Positions 8,665-17,148 of a stretch of 64,000 nt of DNA are shown piece by piece. The stretch is from an uncultured Kiritimatiellota bacterium (lineage in GTDB: Bacteria; Verrucomicrobiota; Kiritimatiellia; RFP12; UBA1067). The position numbers were made by a program, and so were the translations under genes. Numbering within the stretch: position 1 is the stretch's first letter; every line of letters begins with the position of its first letter. A model generated the notes under the pieces. The model was not told the origin of the DNA. It saw only the letters and a list, made by a program, of their open reading frames with translations, and did not search any database. Location of the stretch: the NCBI GenBank assembly GCA_934635385.1, contig CAKTZI010000007.1, positions 1-64,000 on the forward strand. Reading direction: 5' to 3'.

Positions 8665-10138
8665 GGGGGGCATCCGGCTTTGTCCACTCGCGCCGGTAGA
8701 ACTCATAGGCGGGCTTGAGCGTCCTGTGGTCGAAGGCGACAAGGCCCTTGTCGTTGAGGCCGTCGCGCGCGCCCTCGCGGCGGCTGTCGCTGCCGCAGTC
8801 GAACATCACCCACACGAACGCGCCCCAGACGTGCGGATTCGCCTTGATCGCCGCCCAGCTTTCGGCATGGTGCTCCAGCTGGTAGTCGACTGGGTGCAGC
8901 CGGCCGTTCGGCTTCGGACGGAAATCCGGCGCGGGCATCGCCTGTCCCAGCGAGCCGCCTGCGCCATATTCGGAAATCGCCACGCACGAGCGCCCGTTTG
9001 CCGTCCGCCACGCCTCGATCTTCGCGCCGAGCTCGGACGACCGGCCGCCGTACCAGCCGGGATACAGGTTGAAGCCGAGCGCGTCAGGAATCGCGTTCAG
9101 CTCCGTCCTCTTCGGGCTGTTGCTCGCCGCGACAATCGGGCGCGGATCGAGCGAACGAATCAGCTCCTTCACCTCGCGCACCAGCGGCTCGGCCTGTCCG
9201 TCGGGCATCTTCTTCAGGTAGAGCTCGTTGAAGATGCCCCACATCGCGATGCACTTGTGGCGACGGTGCTGAAGCACCATCTCGCGCGCGACCTGCAGCG
9301 TGTTCGAGCAGAACGCGGCCGAGTCCGTCGTCGCGTCCACGAGCGGAATCTCCGTCCAGACGTAGAGTCCGTACCTATCGCAGAGGTCGTAGAAGCGCTC
9401 GCTGCGCGGATAGTGGCTCGTGCGGATCGCGTTCGCGCCCATTGCCTTGATGAGCCGGATGTCCTCCTCCTCGTCCGCGTCCGAGATCGCCCAGCCCTTG
9501 CCTTCTCGATCCTGATGGTAGCAGACGCCCTTCAGGAACGTCCTCTTGCCGTCGACATAGAAGCCGTCGTCACGGAACTCGTAGCGCGGCAGATCCGTCG
9601 GCGCGGCAAGCTCGTCCGCGAAAAGGCCGTCCGCCGCGACGAACGTGCGAGACGGCGGGGCCTCGATCAGCTCGACGCCGCGATAGAGGCCGCCGTACAT
9701 CGTGAAGTCGCCGCAGACCGGCGGCACGTCGGGGTCGTAGAAGTTGTCCACCTCGATCTCCAGCGTCTTGCCGTCCGGCGGCAGCGCACAGGTGAAGGCC
9801 GTGAACGCGCCGGCGTGGCGGCCGATTTCGCGTCCGTCGACCCTGACGGCGGCATGGATCGACGCGGCGTGAATGCGCAGATAGCGCGTCAGCCCCAGCG
9901 ATGCCGGCGGCAGGTCGCGGCGGTAGACGACCTTCTGGCGCGCGTAGCCCGTGCCCGCAACCGAGTCATGATCACAGCACGTCGGGTCGGTCGGCCCGTC
10001 CGTGCCGTCCGCAACGTTCCAGCAATGCGGCAGCGTGACGGGCGCGCCGTCCGCCGTCCAGCCGTCGTTCAGAGGTACGCCAAACGCCGCACCGCCGAAC
10101 AGGACAAGAAGGGAGAAGAACGAGGCGACTGTTTTCAT
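8654..10138 (-). CDS. exported GH2-family hydrolase lacking the Ig-like domain
   Basis: A 494-aa protein with a signal peptide (MKTVASFFSLLVLFGGAAFG). It has an N-terminal GH2 jelly-roll sugar-binding domain, then goes almost directly into the TIM barrel at DDGFYVDGKRTFLKGVCYHQD. The immunoglobulin-like domain that normally separates them in beta-galactosidases appears absent. The barrel retains RTSHYPRSERFYDLCDRYG, the acid/base Glu in WGIFNEL (about E305) and the nucleophile Glu in ISEYG (about E390). It is the last gene of the five-gene operon, and its ATG overlaps the stop of the preceding 57-aa ORF (ATGA). Activity is probably exo-beta-glycosidase; the sugar is unknown. Confidence 0.8.
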   Translation of the reverse strand: MKTVASFFSLLVLFGGAAFGVPLNDGWTADGAPVTLPHCWNVADGTDGPTDPTCCDHDSVAGTGYARQKVVYRRDLPPASLGLTRYLRIHAASIHAAVRVDGREIGRHAGAFTAFTCALPPDGKTLEIEVDNFYDPDVPPVCGDFTMYGGLYRGVELIEAPPSRTFVAADGLFADELAAPTDLPRYEFRDDGFYVDGKRTFLKGVCYHQDREGKGWAISDADEEEDIRLIKAMGANAIRTSHYPRSERFYDLCDRYGLYVWTEIPLVDATTDSAAFCSNTLQVAREMVLQHRRHKCIAMWGIFNELYLKKMPDGQAEPLVREVKELIRSLDPRPIVAASNSPKRTELNAIPDALGFNLYPGWYGGRSSELGAKIEAWRTANGRSCVAISEYGAGGSLGQAMPAPDFRPKPNGRLHPVDYQLEHHAESWAAIKANPHVWGAFVWVMFDCGSDSRREGARDGLNDKGLVAFDHRTLKPAYEFYRREWTKPDAPLDR

Positions 10139-10308
10139 CGAACGACCATGACGAGGCCCGTCGGTTCGGTGCAGAGCGGCATCGGCGCGCCCGCGCTCCA
10201 AACAACACGCCGCGAATCAAGCGCAAAGGGCGGCGAGGGCGCAACCGTCACGGCCTCCAGCACAGATGCCGCCATCAAGGCGGCTACGACAAGCGTCAGT
10301 TTCTTCAT
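10135..10308 (-). CDS. 57-aa exported peptide coupled to GH2 gene
   Basis: MKKLTLVVAALMAASVLEA is a convincing signal peptide, followed by about 38 residues without a recognised domain. Its start lies 14 nt after the GH31/GH99-like gene, and its TGA overlaps the ATG of the GH2 gene. It could be a genuine small secreted protein, a translational-coupling ORF, or the surviving N-terminus of a deleted exported protein. No function is assigned. Confidence 0.5.
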   Translation of the reverse strand: MKKLTLVVAALMAASVLEAVTVAPSPPFALDSRRVVWSAGAPMPLCTEPTGLVMVVR

Positions 10309-10322
10309 CGTTTCAGTTCCTT

Positions 10323-13300
10323 TCATTCCTGATAGCGGAAAATCCAGTTGAGGCGGCCGCGCGGCGCGGCGTCGCCGTTGACGTAGAAGTCCATCGGGTC
10401 GTCCGCCTGGCGGTTGTCGGACCACTTGAACGCGAGGCTGAATTCCTTGCGTCCGTCCAGCCCCAAGGCGCGGAGCGGCAGACGATAGGCGACTTCGCGC
10501 CGCGTCACGCGGCACGTGACGTCCGGCGCACCGTTCGTCACGACGTGCGTGTAGCCCATCGCATCGACCGCGCGCCCCGGCACGCGCACGAGCAGGTTCA
10601 TCCACGTGGCGTCTGTGCAGGGCGTCAGATCCGCCACCGTCTGCGCGGTGAAGGAAATCGCATCTCCGTCACACGAGACGAACAGGCGCGCGAACTCGTT
10701 GCGCCCCGTCTCGTTCCGGTAGACGCCGCAGGCGTCGTATCCGGGATGGTTGCGCGGCGCGAGGTCGCCCGTCGGCTCGTCGTAGGCGACGACGTCGCCC
10801 TTCCGCGCGACGGTCGGCGGCGGCAGGCCCTTGAAGCGGCGCACGAAGTCCATCAGCTGGAAGTAGTAGGCGTCGCGGTAGCCGCCGCGCATCGGCTCGA
10901 TGTCCCGGCTCGCCTCCTGGTTGTACTCGTCCTGCAGGATGAGCCAGTGCGGCATGCCGTAGTGGATGTTCGTCTGCCGCGTCAGGAACGGCACGATCCA
11001 CTCGTTCCACTGGCAGACGAACGCGAGGGGGACGTCCGCGCGCGCCGGATCGAGCGCCCAGTCGATCTGGCTCTTGAAGAAGAAGCCGTATTCGGACGCC
11101 TGCGGACGGCGGTCCAGCGCGCCGTCATGCCAGCTGCGGGACTGGATCGGCCGCCCCCAGTGGAACTCGCTGCAGCCGACGGAGTCGCCGCGCTTCGGCT
11201 CGTCCGGCGCGTCCACGGCGAGGTGCGGCGAGCCGACGGTCAGCGCCATCATCTCCCGCGCGCCCGACGAGGCCCGCGCCACGTTCTGCGTCGGCATGCC
11301 CGCCCAGTACCAGGTGTCCGGCTCCGACGGCGTGCCCCACGTCGGACGGCGCCACGTGAAGAAGTCCCGGATCTCCTGCCGATAGGGACGGTCGGGATGC
11401 GCGATCATCAGCGGCTTCCCGTCCCACATGAAGTAGAGGCTCTCGAATTTTCGGTCGCGGTAGTAGTTGAGCCAGACGTCCAGCACGTTCGACGTGCCGG
11501 AGCCGCGACGCCCCGGCGCCATGTAGTAGCAGAACTTCGGCACCTTGAACCCCTTCTCCTGATACTCCTGAAGAATCGGGAAGAGGCGATCCGTCACCTC
11601 CCGGTAGTGGTAGCCGTTGGTCGTGTCGAAGTAGAGGACGTCGATTCCGGCCGCGATGAACATCTCGACATGCCGCCGGAGAACCCATTCGTCCGTCGAC
11701 TGGTAGTAGCCGAACAGCGGCTCGCCCCAGTGGAGCATGGGCGCGGACGACGGGTCGGGCCAGAGCGGCGAGTCCGGCTTGTCCAGGACCTGCGGATCGG
11801 CCGCCTCCATCTTCGAGACGTCATACGGGCCTTGCGTACCGTGCTGGCCGAGCCACAGGTAGTAGAACAGGCCGACCTGGCGGTTCGGACGCACGTCGCC
11901 GACCTCGGCGTGCGACGGCAGCGTCCGCCCCAGATGATCCGTCCCGCCAAGGTCGCCGCGCGTCGCCTTCAGCAGTCGCGTCGCGTCCAGCTTCTCGAAG
12001 TAGGGCAGACGCTCCAACGGCGTCTCGACCATCAGCACCTTGGGGCCTTCGTGCACCGTGCCGTCGTCGGCGCGCCAGCGACCCGGCGGCAGGCGCACCG
12101 AGCGCGACGTCGCACCCTTCTCAACCTGCGGCGCGACAAGCAGGAAGTCGCCGAGCATGAACGCGTCGACGACATTCGCGTAGCCCAGCCCCGGATAGGC
12201 GTACTCCAGGTTGCGCAGCATCGGCTCGCCACTCGCCGCGCAGACGTGCGCCAAGTCGACGATGCGCGCCGAGAAGCGTTCGCGAATCTCCATCGCCTTG
12301 CGGACGGCCGACAGGTGCCGCGCGTCCAGAACGCGCCAGGGCGCGGCCGAGAACTGCGCCATCGGCGCGAGCGCATGCACCTGCGCCGAGCGAACGAAGA
12401 GTTCGGGATCGAACGCCGAGCCGGGCAGGAACGTCTTCCAGTTGCCGCCGCCGATCATGTCCGGGCAGACGAACGGGTAGCCGAGCAGTCCCGTCGCGAT
12501 CAGGTCGGGAATCAGGCGGCGCACTTCGCGCCACGCATGGTCCTTGTCGCAGAGGCGCACGACGGCAGGCTCGCCGGCCGCGCCCCAGGCGGCGCGGAAC
12601 TCGTTGTAGCGCCAACGCTCGCCGAAGCGCACGTACTTCTGCGTGTGCGCGACGGCCGGCAGGGACTCCGCCGTGACGAATTCGCCAAGGTGCGTCCGCG
12701 CATCGTCGCCGTTGTAGTATTCGACGTCGCCGGCATCGAACTTGAACCCGTCGACGCCGAATCGGCGCTGCAGGTCCGAAAGCGCGTCCGCGAACCACCG
12801 CGCGCCGTTCGGATGCGTCAAGTCCAGCAGGGCCGAACAGCCGTTCCACCAGCGGGTCGGCGCGGCGCGCCCGTCGGTGCGCAAGACGAGGCCGCCCGCC
12901 TTCTCCAGCGTCCGAAACGCCGGCGAGTCCATCGACACGAACGGACACGTCCAGAGCATGACCTTGAAGCCCAGCGCGTGCAGCCGGTCGCACAGCGCCT
13001 TCGGATCGCGGAAGCGTCCCGCGTCGAACGTCCACGTGCCGTACCCGGACTGCCACGTGTCGTCGATCATCAGGAGGCCGGGCTTGAACCCGTGGGCGAC
13101 AATCGCCTCCGCGTAGGCGAGGATGTCCTTCTCGTTCTGGTCGTAGGTCAGCTCGATCCACGTGTTCCACTGCGGCGTCGCGAAGAACTCGTCAGGCGGG
13201 GCTTTCCCCTTCGGCGGAAAGAACGTCCGCGAGCAGTAGGCGAACGCGCCGCGCAGATCCGTCGCCGGACGTCCGCTCGTCGGCGTGGACGAGCGCCCCG

Positions 13301-13589
13301 TCACGGTCAACGTGCCGTTCGAGAACACGTAGGCGAACGGCTCGTCGCTCCAGACGTAGCGGCCATGCGACGACAGCAGCAGGGGCGCACCCACGTTGCA
13401 CCGGTGGTCGCGCGCCAAATCTTCCGAAACGAGGCTGTCGCGTCCGTAGGGCATTTCGGAGCCCCGCGCATTGAGGCCGCCCCACCAGCGTTCGCCGTTT
13501 TCGATCTCGATCGACAGCGACCCGGCTACGGCAATTCCCGCCAGACCAGCGACAGCCGCACATCCCACCCAATAGCGTTTCAACATCAT
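10323..13589 (-). CDS. exported GH31 / GH99-like bimodular glycoside hydrolase
   Basis: A 1088-aa protein that starts at ATGATG overlapping the stop of the upstream hydrolase (ATGA coupling); ATG 13586 is the alternative. A signal peptide is followed by a GH31-like module to about residue 540. It has WNTWIELTYD, the nucleophile Asp in DGFKFDAGD (about D285) and the acid/base Asp in VCPDMIGG (about D378). From about 565 to 960 a second catalytic-type module resembles GH99/GH71 or WbsX-like proteins (VGLFYYLWLGQHG, HWGEPLFGYYQSTDEW, AGIDVLYFDTTNGYHY, FVCQWNEW). A beta-rich tail closes the protein. One chain therefore probably carries an alpha-glycosidase and an endo-acting alpha-mannosidase-like activity. 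The frame is open upstream of 13589 but antisense-like in composition, so that extension is not used. Confidence 0.75.
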   Translation of the reverse strand: MMLKRYWVGCAAVAGLAGIAVAGSLSIEIENGERWWGGLNARGSEMPYGRDSLVSEDLARDHRCNVGAPLLLSSHGRYVWSDEPFAYVFSNGTLTVTGRSSTPTSGRPATDLRGAFAYCSRTFFPPKGKAPPDEFFATPQWNTWIELTYDQNEKDILAYAEAIVAHGFKPGLLMIDDTWQSGYGTWTFDAGRFRDPKALCDRLHALGFKVMLWTCPFVSMDSPAFRTLEKAGGLVLRTDGRAAPTRWWNGCSALLDLTHPNGARWFADALSDLQRRFGVDGFKFDAGDVEYYNGDDARTHLGEFVTAESLPAVAHTQKYVRFGERWRYNEFRAAWGAAGEPAVVRLCDKDHAWREVRRLIPDLIATGLLGYPFVCPDMIGGGNWKTFLPGSAFDPELFVRSAQVHALAPMAQFSAAPWRVLDARHLSAVRKAMEIRERFSARIVDLAHVCAASGEPMLRNLEYAYPGLGYANVVDAFMLGDFLLVAPQVEKGATSRSVRLPPGRWRADDGTVHEGPKVLMVETPLERLPYFEKLDATRLLKATRGDLGGTDHLGRTLPSHAEVGDVRPNRQVGLFYYLWLGQHGTQGPYDVSKMEAADPQVLDKPDSPLWPDPSSAPMLHWGEPLFGYYQSTDEWVLRRHVEMFIAAGIDVLYFDTTNGYHYREVTDRLFPILQEYQEKGFKVPKFCYYMAPGRRGSGTSNVLDVWLNYYRDRKFESLYFMWDGKPLMIAHPDRPYRQEIRDFFTWRRPTWGTPSEPDTWYWAGMPTQNVARASSGAREMMALTVGSPHLAVDAPDEPKRGDSVGCSEFHWGRPIQSRSWHDGALDRRPQASEYGFFFKSQIDWALDPARADVPLAFVCQWNEWIVPFLTRQTNIHYGMPHWLILQDEYNQEASRDIEPMRGGYRDAYYFQLMDFVRRFKGLPPPTVARKGDVVAYDEPTGDLAPRNHPGYDACGVYRNETGRNEFARLFVSCDGDAISFTAQTVADLTPCTDATWMNLLVRVPGRAVDAMGYTHVVTNGAPDVTCRVTRREVAYRLPLRALGLDGRKEFSLAFKWSDNRQADDPMDFYVNGDAAPRGRLNWIFRYQE

Positions 13590-15757
13590 TCCCGTTCCCT
13601 TTCCAGTTCGTAAAGCCACGTCGCGGACGTCGGATCGGCGTCGATTTTCGCCGTGAACGACAGCCGCCCGTTCGCCTGCCGCGCGGCGACTTCGCCGCGC
13701 CGACGTCCGTCTGCCGCGAGGGCGTACACGTGCCACGCGCCGTCCCGCACGACGACGGTGACGTGCGCCTCGGCGTTGCGCATGAGATGCGGCAGGCGTC
13801 CCCAGTCCGTCAGAGTCGTCATCGTCTCGTCCGCATACGTCGTTCCGCTGTTCTGGACGTCCGTCAGGTGCGTCAGCAGAAGGCGCGACGAATTGCGAAT
13901 CGGCTGGCCGTCGAGCGCGCTCACCCAGACCGTCGCCGGCACGTCGCCGATGTCCGCCGCGAAATCTCCGGCGCGGAAGCGGCCGCGCTCGGCGAAGAAG
14001 CCGCAGGTGCGCGCCGTGACGACGGCGAAGCGCCCCTGCTCCGGATCGACGCGAATCTGTCCGTCTCCCGCCGGCGGCAGCTCCGCCGTCCCGGTCGGCG
14101 GAATCCCCAAGTCGGCGAACACGTCCGCTCGGCTCTTCTGCCCTTCGCCGCGCTTCAGCGGCAAGTAGCGTCCGGCGACGGTGACGTCTTTCGCGACGTC
14201 GGACGCGACGGCCGTGCCGAACTTCGCCCACCACGCCGTCCAGAGGAAGCCGTACCCCGGAAACTCGCTCGACGCATCCTCAAACCGCAGCAAGTCCTCC
14301 TCCGGGAAGACGAGCGCGTAAGTGCGCTTCAGCGGTTCGAGGTCGCGCCGCAGGAACAGGCAGAGGCTGGCCCGTTCGCCCGCAAGGGACAGCGGATCGC
14401 CGGCCATGTCGAAATACGAGAGCGGCCGCGTCTCCGGCGAGACGACGCCGGCGACGCCGTGGCTCCAGGCGAACCGCCAGAGGCCGTCCCATTCCTGCAG
14501 GGCGGCCAGCGCGCCGCAGAGGATGCCGCCGAGGCCGCGATACCGTCCGGGCGCGGAATAGTTGTACTCGGTGACGGCGAGCGGCTGGCCGAGGATGCGG
14601 CGAACCGCCACGCCCGGCACGCCCATGCGCGCGCCCTTGAGCGGATTGACGTTCGCGAGCCGCGACGGAAGCGCCCACTCCTTCTCCGCGAATTCGGGAT
14701 GGTCGACGTAGAAGTGGTCGTCGGCGTAGTCGTAGAGCCGCGCGCGCGAACGCTGGTGGACGGCCGGGAAAAAGTTGGCGCTGAGGTTGGAGACGAGCGC
14801 ACGGCAGCCAAGCTCGTCTCGCAGAAAGGCACGGGTGCGCCGGGCAAAACGCTCTTCCATGTCCGCCAGGAACAGCATGAACGCGCGCCCCGCGTCGCCC
14901 GGATTGCGCTGCCAGTCCTCCGTCTCGACGGATTCGGGAATCGTCTCGGCCAGCGCGGCGTAGTGCGCCGGTTCTTCCGCCTTCTTGCGGCGCAGCCAGT
15001 CCCGCCATGCGCGCTGCCAGTCGGGCAGGGCGCGCAGGCCCTTCGTCTGCCCCTGAAAGCACGGCGTCCCCTCGTTGACGAGGGCGATGAGGTTCAGCGC
15101 CGGCTCGTCCGCCCACCGCCGCCCCGTGTGAGGATTGAGGTGATTCAGGAAGCCGCGCGCAAAGGCCAGGTAGTTTGAATACGCCCCCTCGTGCACGTAG
15201 ACGAGCAGCTTGAAGACGTTGCGCGGCACGCTGCCGTCGCGGTCTTCGCCGATCGCCCGCCACGCGATGGGACGGCGCGACACGTACAGGTCGGTCGTCA
15301 GGTAGATGCCGCGCCGGATGCAGGCGGCGGCCAGGGCGTCCAGCCGCGCGAGCGCCGACGGATTCAGGCGGACGCAGCCGGGGTCGCCCGTCCCCTCGGT
15401 CAGCACGCGCTCGTGGTGGTGGATGCGGACGGCGTTGTAGCCGATGCGCGCAAGGCGCTCGGCGAACGCCTCCGCCTGATCCTCCGGCGGGACATTGGCG
15501 GAATCGACGAGGTTCACGCCGTAGAACCGCTGAGGGACGCCCAGCAGGTTCTCAAACTCGAAATGTCCGTTGCGCACGACCAGGTAGCCGTGCCGTCCCG
15601 CCGGCGCGTCCGTGCCGCGCAGCGCGGAGAAGTCCAGCGCCGAGCCCGCCTCGATCATCCCCGCCGGCGCCATCGGCACCCAGTCCGTACCGGGCGCGAC
15701 GACGACGGACGCGAGAACCGCCGCAAGATTCGCGAGAGAAATGATGCCCATCATCAT
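13586..15757 (-). CDS. exported clan-A glycoside hydrolase, paralogue of 18310-20688
   Basis: A 723-aa protein beginning at the first of three ATG codons (MMMGIISLANLAAVLASVVVA, signal peptide). The core carries YLVVRNGHFEFENLLGVPQ, YNAVRIHHHE, the acid/base Glu in ALVNEG (about E229) and the nucleophile Glu in AVTEYNYSAPG (about E397), the layout of retaining TIM-barrel hydrolases. A C-terminal beta domain ends with LPHLMRNAEAHV. The gene overlaps its upstream (SUMF1) and downstream (GH31) neighbours by ATGA, so the three are translationally coupled. It lacks the roughly 235-residue N-terminal beta domain of its paralogue. The exact GH family is not identified. Confidence 0.7.
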   Translation of the reverse strand: MMMGIISLANLAAVLASVVVAPGTDWVPMAPAGMIEAGSALDFSALRGTDAPAGRHGYLVVRNGHFEFENLLGVPQRFYGVNLVDSANVPPEDQAEAFAERLARIGYNAVRIHHHERVLTEGTGDPGCVRLNPSALARLDALAAACIRRGIYLTTDLYVSRRPIAWRAIGEDRDGSVPRNVFKLLVYVHEGAYSNYLAFARGFLNHLNPHTGRRWADEPALNLIALVNEGTPCFQGQTKGLRALPDWQRAWRDWLRRKKAEEPAHYAALAETIPESVETEDWQRNPGDAGRAFMLFLADMEERFARRTRAFLRDELGCRALVSNLSANFFPAVHQRSRARLYDYADDHFYVDHPEFAEKEWALPSRLANVNPLKGARMGVPGVAVRRILGQPLAVTEYNYSAPGRYRGLGGILCGALAALQEWDGLWRFAWSHGVAGVVSPETRPLSYFDMAGDPLSLAGERASLCLFLRRDLEPLKRTYALVFPEEDLLRFEDASSEFPGYGFLWTAWWAKFGTAVASDVAKDVTVAGRYLPLKRGEGQKSRADVFADLGIPPTGTAELPPAGDGQIRVDPEQGRFAVVTARTCGFFAERGRFRAGDFAADIGDVPATVWVSALDGQPIRNSSRLLLTHLTDVQNSGTTYADETMTTLTDWGRLPHLMRNAEAHVTVVVRDGAWHVYALAADGRRRGEVAARQANGRLSFTAKIDADPTSATWLYELERERE

Positions 15758-17016
15758 TCTGCCCGGCAGTCGCAGGCAAGACGGAAGCCGAGATAGTTCT
15801 TGGCGTCGTCTGGCTTCATCCAGTTTTCGCGCGCCGCGCTTCGACACTCCAGCGCATCACGATTGAATCTTCCGCCTCGCACTGCACGGCAAGAGCCCTC
15901 CGTCGGGCCAATCGGATCCGTCACGCTCGCCGTGCCGAGATCGAGGTCAAACCAGTCGAGGCAGAACTCCGACACGTTGCCGAGCATGTCATAGAAGCCC
16001 CAGGCGTTCGGCTGTTTCTCGCCGACGCGATGCCGCACATCGTCCGCATTCGCCTTGTACCAGGCGAGCGCATCCAACCGCGCGGAGACGTCCGTCGCCT
16101 CCAGTTCCTCTCCCGTGTAGAGCGCACTCGTCGTCCCCGCACGACAGGCGAACTCCCATTGCGCCTCAGTCGGCAGATCCCACGTGGAGATGCCCGTCTT
16201 GTCGCGGAAAAGCTTGAGTCCGCCCGCCGTCACCTCGTGCAGGGCATCCGGCCAAAGGCAGCTGCCGCGCATCGAATTCCACGAGACGCCCATCAACGGC
16301 AGCGTGTCTTCGTCCTCGGCCACGGCCTTGCCGCCACCGACGTTCGCATATTGCCGCCCCGTCAGCTCGAACACGCCGAGGTAATAGTCCTTCGTCAACG
16401 TGACGGCATGGCGCGTTTCAGGCGCATCCCAGTTCGTCGCATCCCTTCCGAGTTCCGATGTCGGCGAACCCATGTACCATTCGACGTTCGTCGCGTGGAC
16501 GCGCCGCATGACCAGCTCCGACGTGCGGTAGAGGTCGTCGTCGATGCCGTTCTTCGCCGGCAGCTGGCGAACGTCCTCGTAGTAGCGGACGTTCTTCGAT
16601 CCCAACAGGTCGACAACCATGTAGTCCGGCGGATCGTCGAGCGGCCAGGCCTTGACGACCGCGCGGACGGTCGGCGTCGGAATGTTCTGGTCGGGCCAGC
16701 TCCTGCGCGCCGACCAGCGGATCGTCCTGCCCGTGCCCGCCGCGACCTTGCGGTTCACGTCGCCCGAAGCGTAGCGCACGTTCTCCGGGCCGATCGACAC
16801 CCAGTCGCCGCTGGCGTCCGCCAACGTGTTCGTCTGCACGTCAAGCGTCACGACGGCATCCTCGCCCGCAAGATCATACGAGACAAGCACCGAACGGGTG
16901 GGCGTCTGCGTAACGGACGTGACGGTCACGTCCGGCGCCGCGCTCGCGACCTGCCCGAAAACCGAAGCTGAAACCGCAGCAATTGACATGTGCCGAACAA
17001 TCGACTTGTATTTCAT
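15754..17016 (-). CDS. exported SUMF1/FGE-domain protein
   Basis: A 420-aa protein with a signal peptide (start at MKYKSIVRHMS), a short N-terminal beta-sandwich (about 30-135), then a SUMF1-type C-type-lectin-like fold (ELVMRRV, YYLGVFELTGRQY, PLMGVSWNSMRG, LPTEAQWEFACRAG, WGFYDMLGNVSEF, AVRGGRFNRD, YLGFRLACD). The cysteine pair used by true formylglycine-generating enzymes is not evident at the GGRFNRDALEC segment, and no sulfatase is in the window. A binding or structural role is therefore more likely than sulfatase activation. First gene of the hydrolase operon; GGAAAGG precedes the ATG. Confidence 0.75.
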   Translation of the reverse strand: MKYKSIVRHMSIAAVSASVFGQVASAAPDVTVTSVTQTPTRSVLVSYDLAGEDAVVTLDVQTNTLADASGDWVSIGPENVRYASGDVNRKVAAGTGRTIRWSARRSWPDQNIPTPTVRAVVKAWPLDDPPDYMVVDLLGSKNVRYYEDVRQLPAKNGIDDDLYRTSELVMRRVHATNVEWYMGSPTSELGRDATNWDAPETRHAVTLTKDYYLGVFELTGRQYANVGGGKAVAEDEDTLPLMGVSWNSMRGSCLWPDALHEVTAGGLKLFRDKTGISTWDLPTEAQWEFACRAGTTSALYTGEELEATDVSARLDALAWYKANADDVRHRVGEKQPNAWGFYDMLGNVSEFCLDWFDLDLGTASVTDPIGPTEGSCRAVRGGRFNRDALECRSAARENWMKPDDAKNYLGFRLACDCRAE

Positions 17017-17059
17017 CTGAATGGCCTTTCCATTTGCCTGATTTGGGTTGACGGCGCGA

Positions 17060-17089
17060 ATTGTACACCAATCCACGCGCGGCTGTCAA
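17060..17089 (-). promoter_or_regulatory. promoter of the five-gene hydrolase operon
   Basis: TTGACA (17084-17089), 18-bp spacer and TACAAT (17060-17065) on minus. It lies in the 132-bp divergent region shared with the XylR-like regulator. The imperfect palindrome TTGTACACCAA (17061-17071) overlaps the -10 and could be an operator, which is speculative. Confidence 0.7.
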
Positions 17090-17132
17090 TGCGAATAGGT
17101 GTCGAACTGTGCAACACTTTTCTGTCGAAATA

Positions 17133-17141
17133 TGCTATACT
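17133..17141 (+). promoter_or_regulatory. extended -10 promoter, leaderless start of the regulator
   Basis: ATGCTATACT (TG-N-TATACT) lies with only 7 nt between the -10 hexamer and the ATG at 17149. The transcript would begin at or within a few bases of the start codon. Confidence 0.65.
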
Positions 17142-17148
17142 TCCCGTC

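Noticed and set aside
13590..14234. Upstream extension of the GH31/GH99-like frame to 14234
   Set aside because: The extra sequence is Arg/Ala-rich, overlaps the upstream hydrolase in another frame, and precedes an obvious signal peptide at the ATGATG start.
15754..17016. Active formylglycine-generating enzyme
   Set aside because: The catalytic cysteine pair is not seen and there is no sulfatase in the window; only the fold can be claimed.
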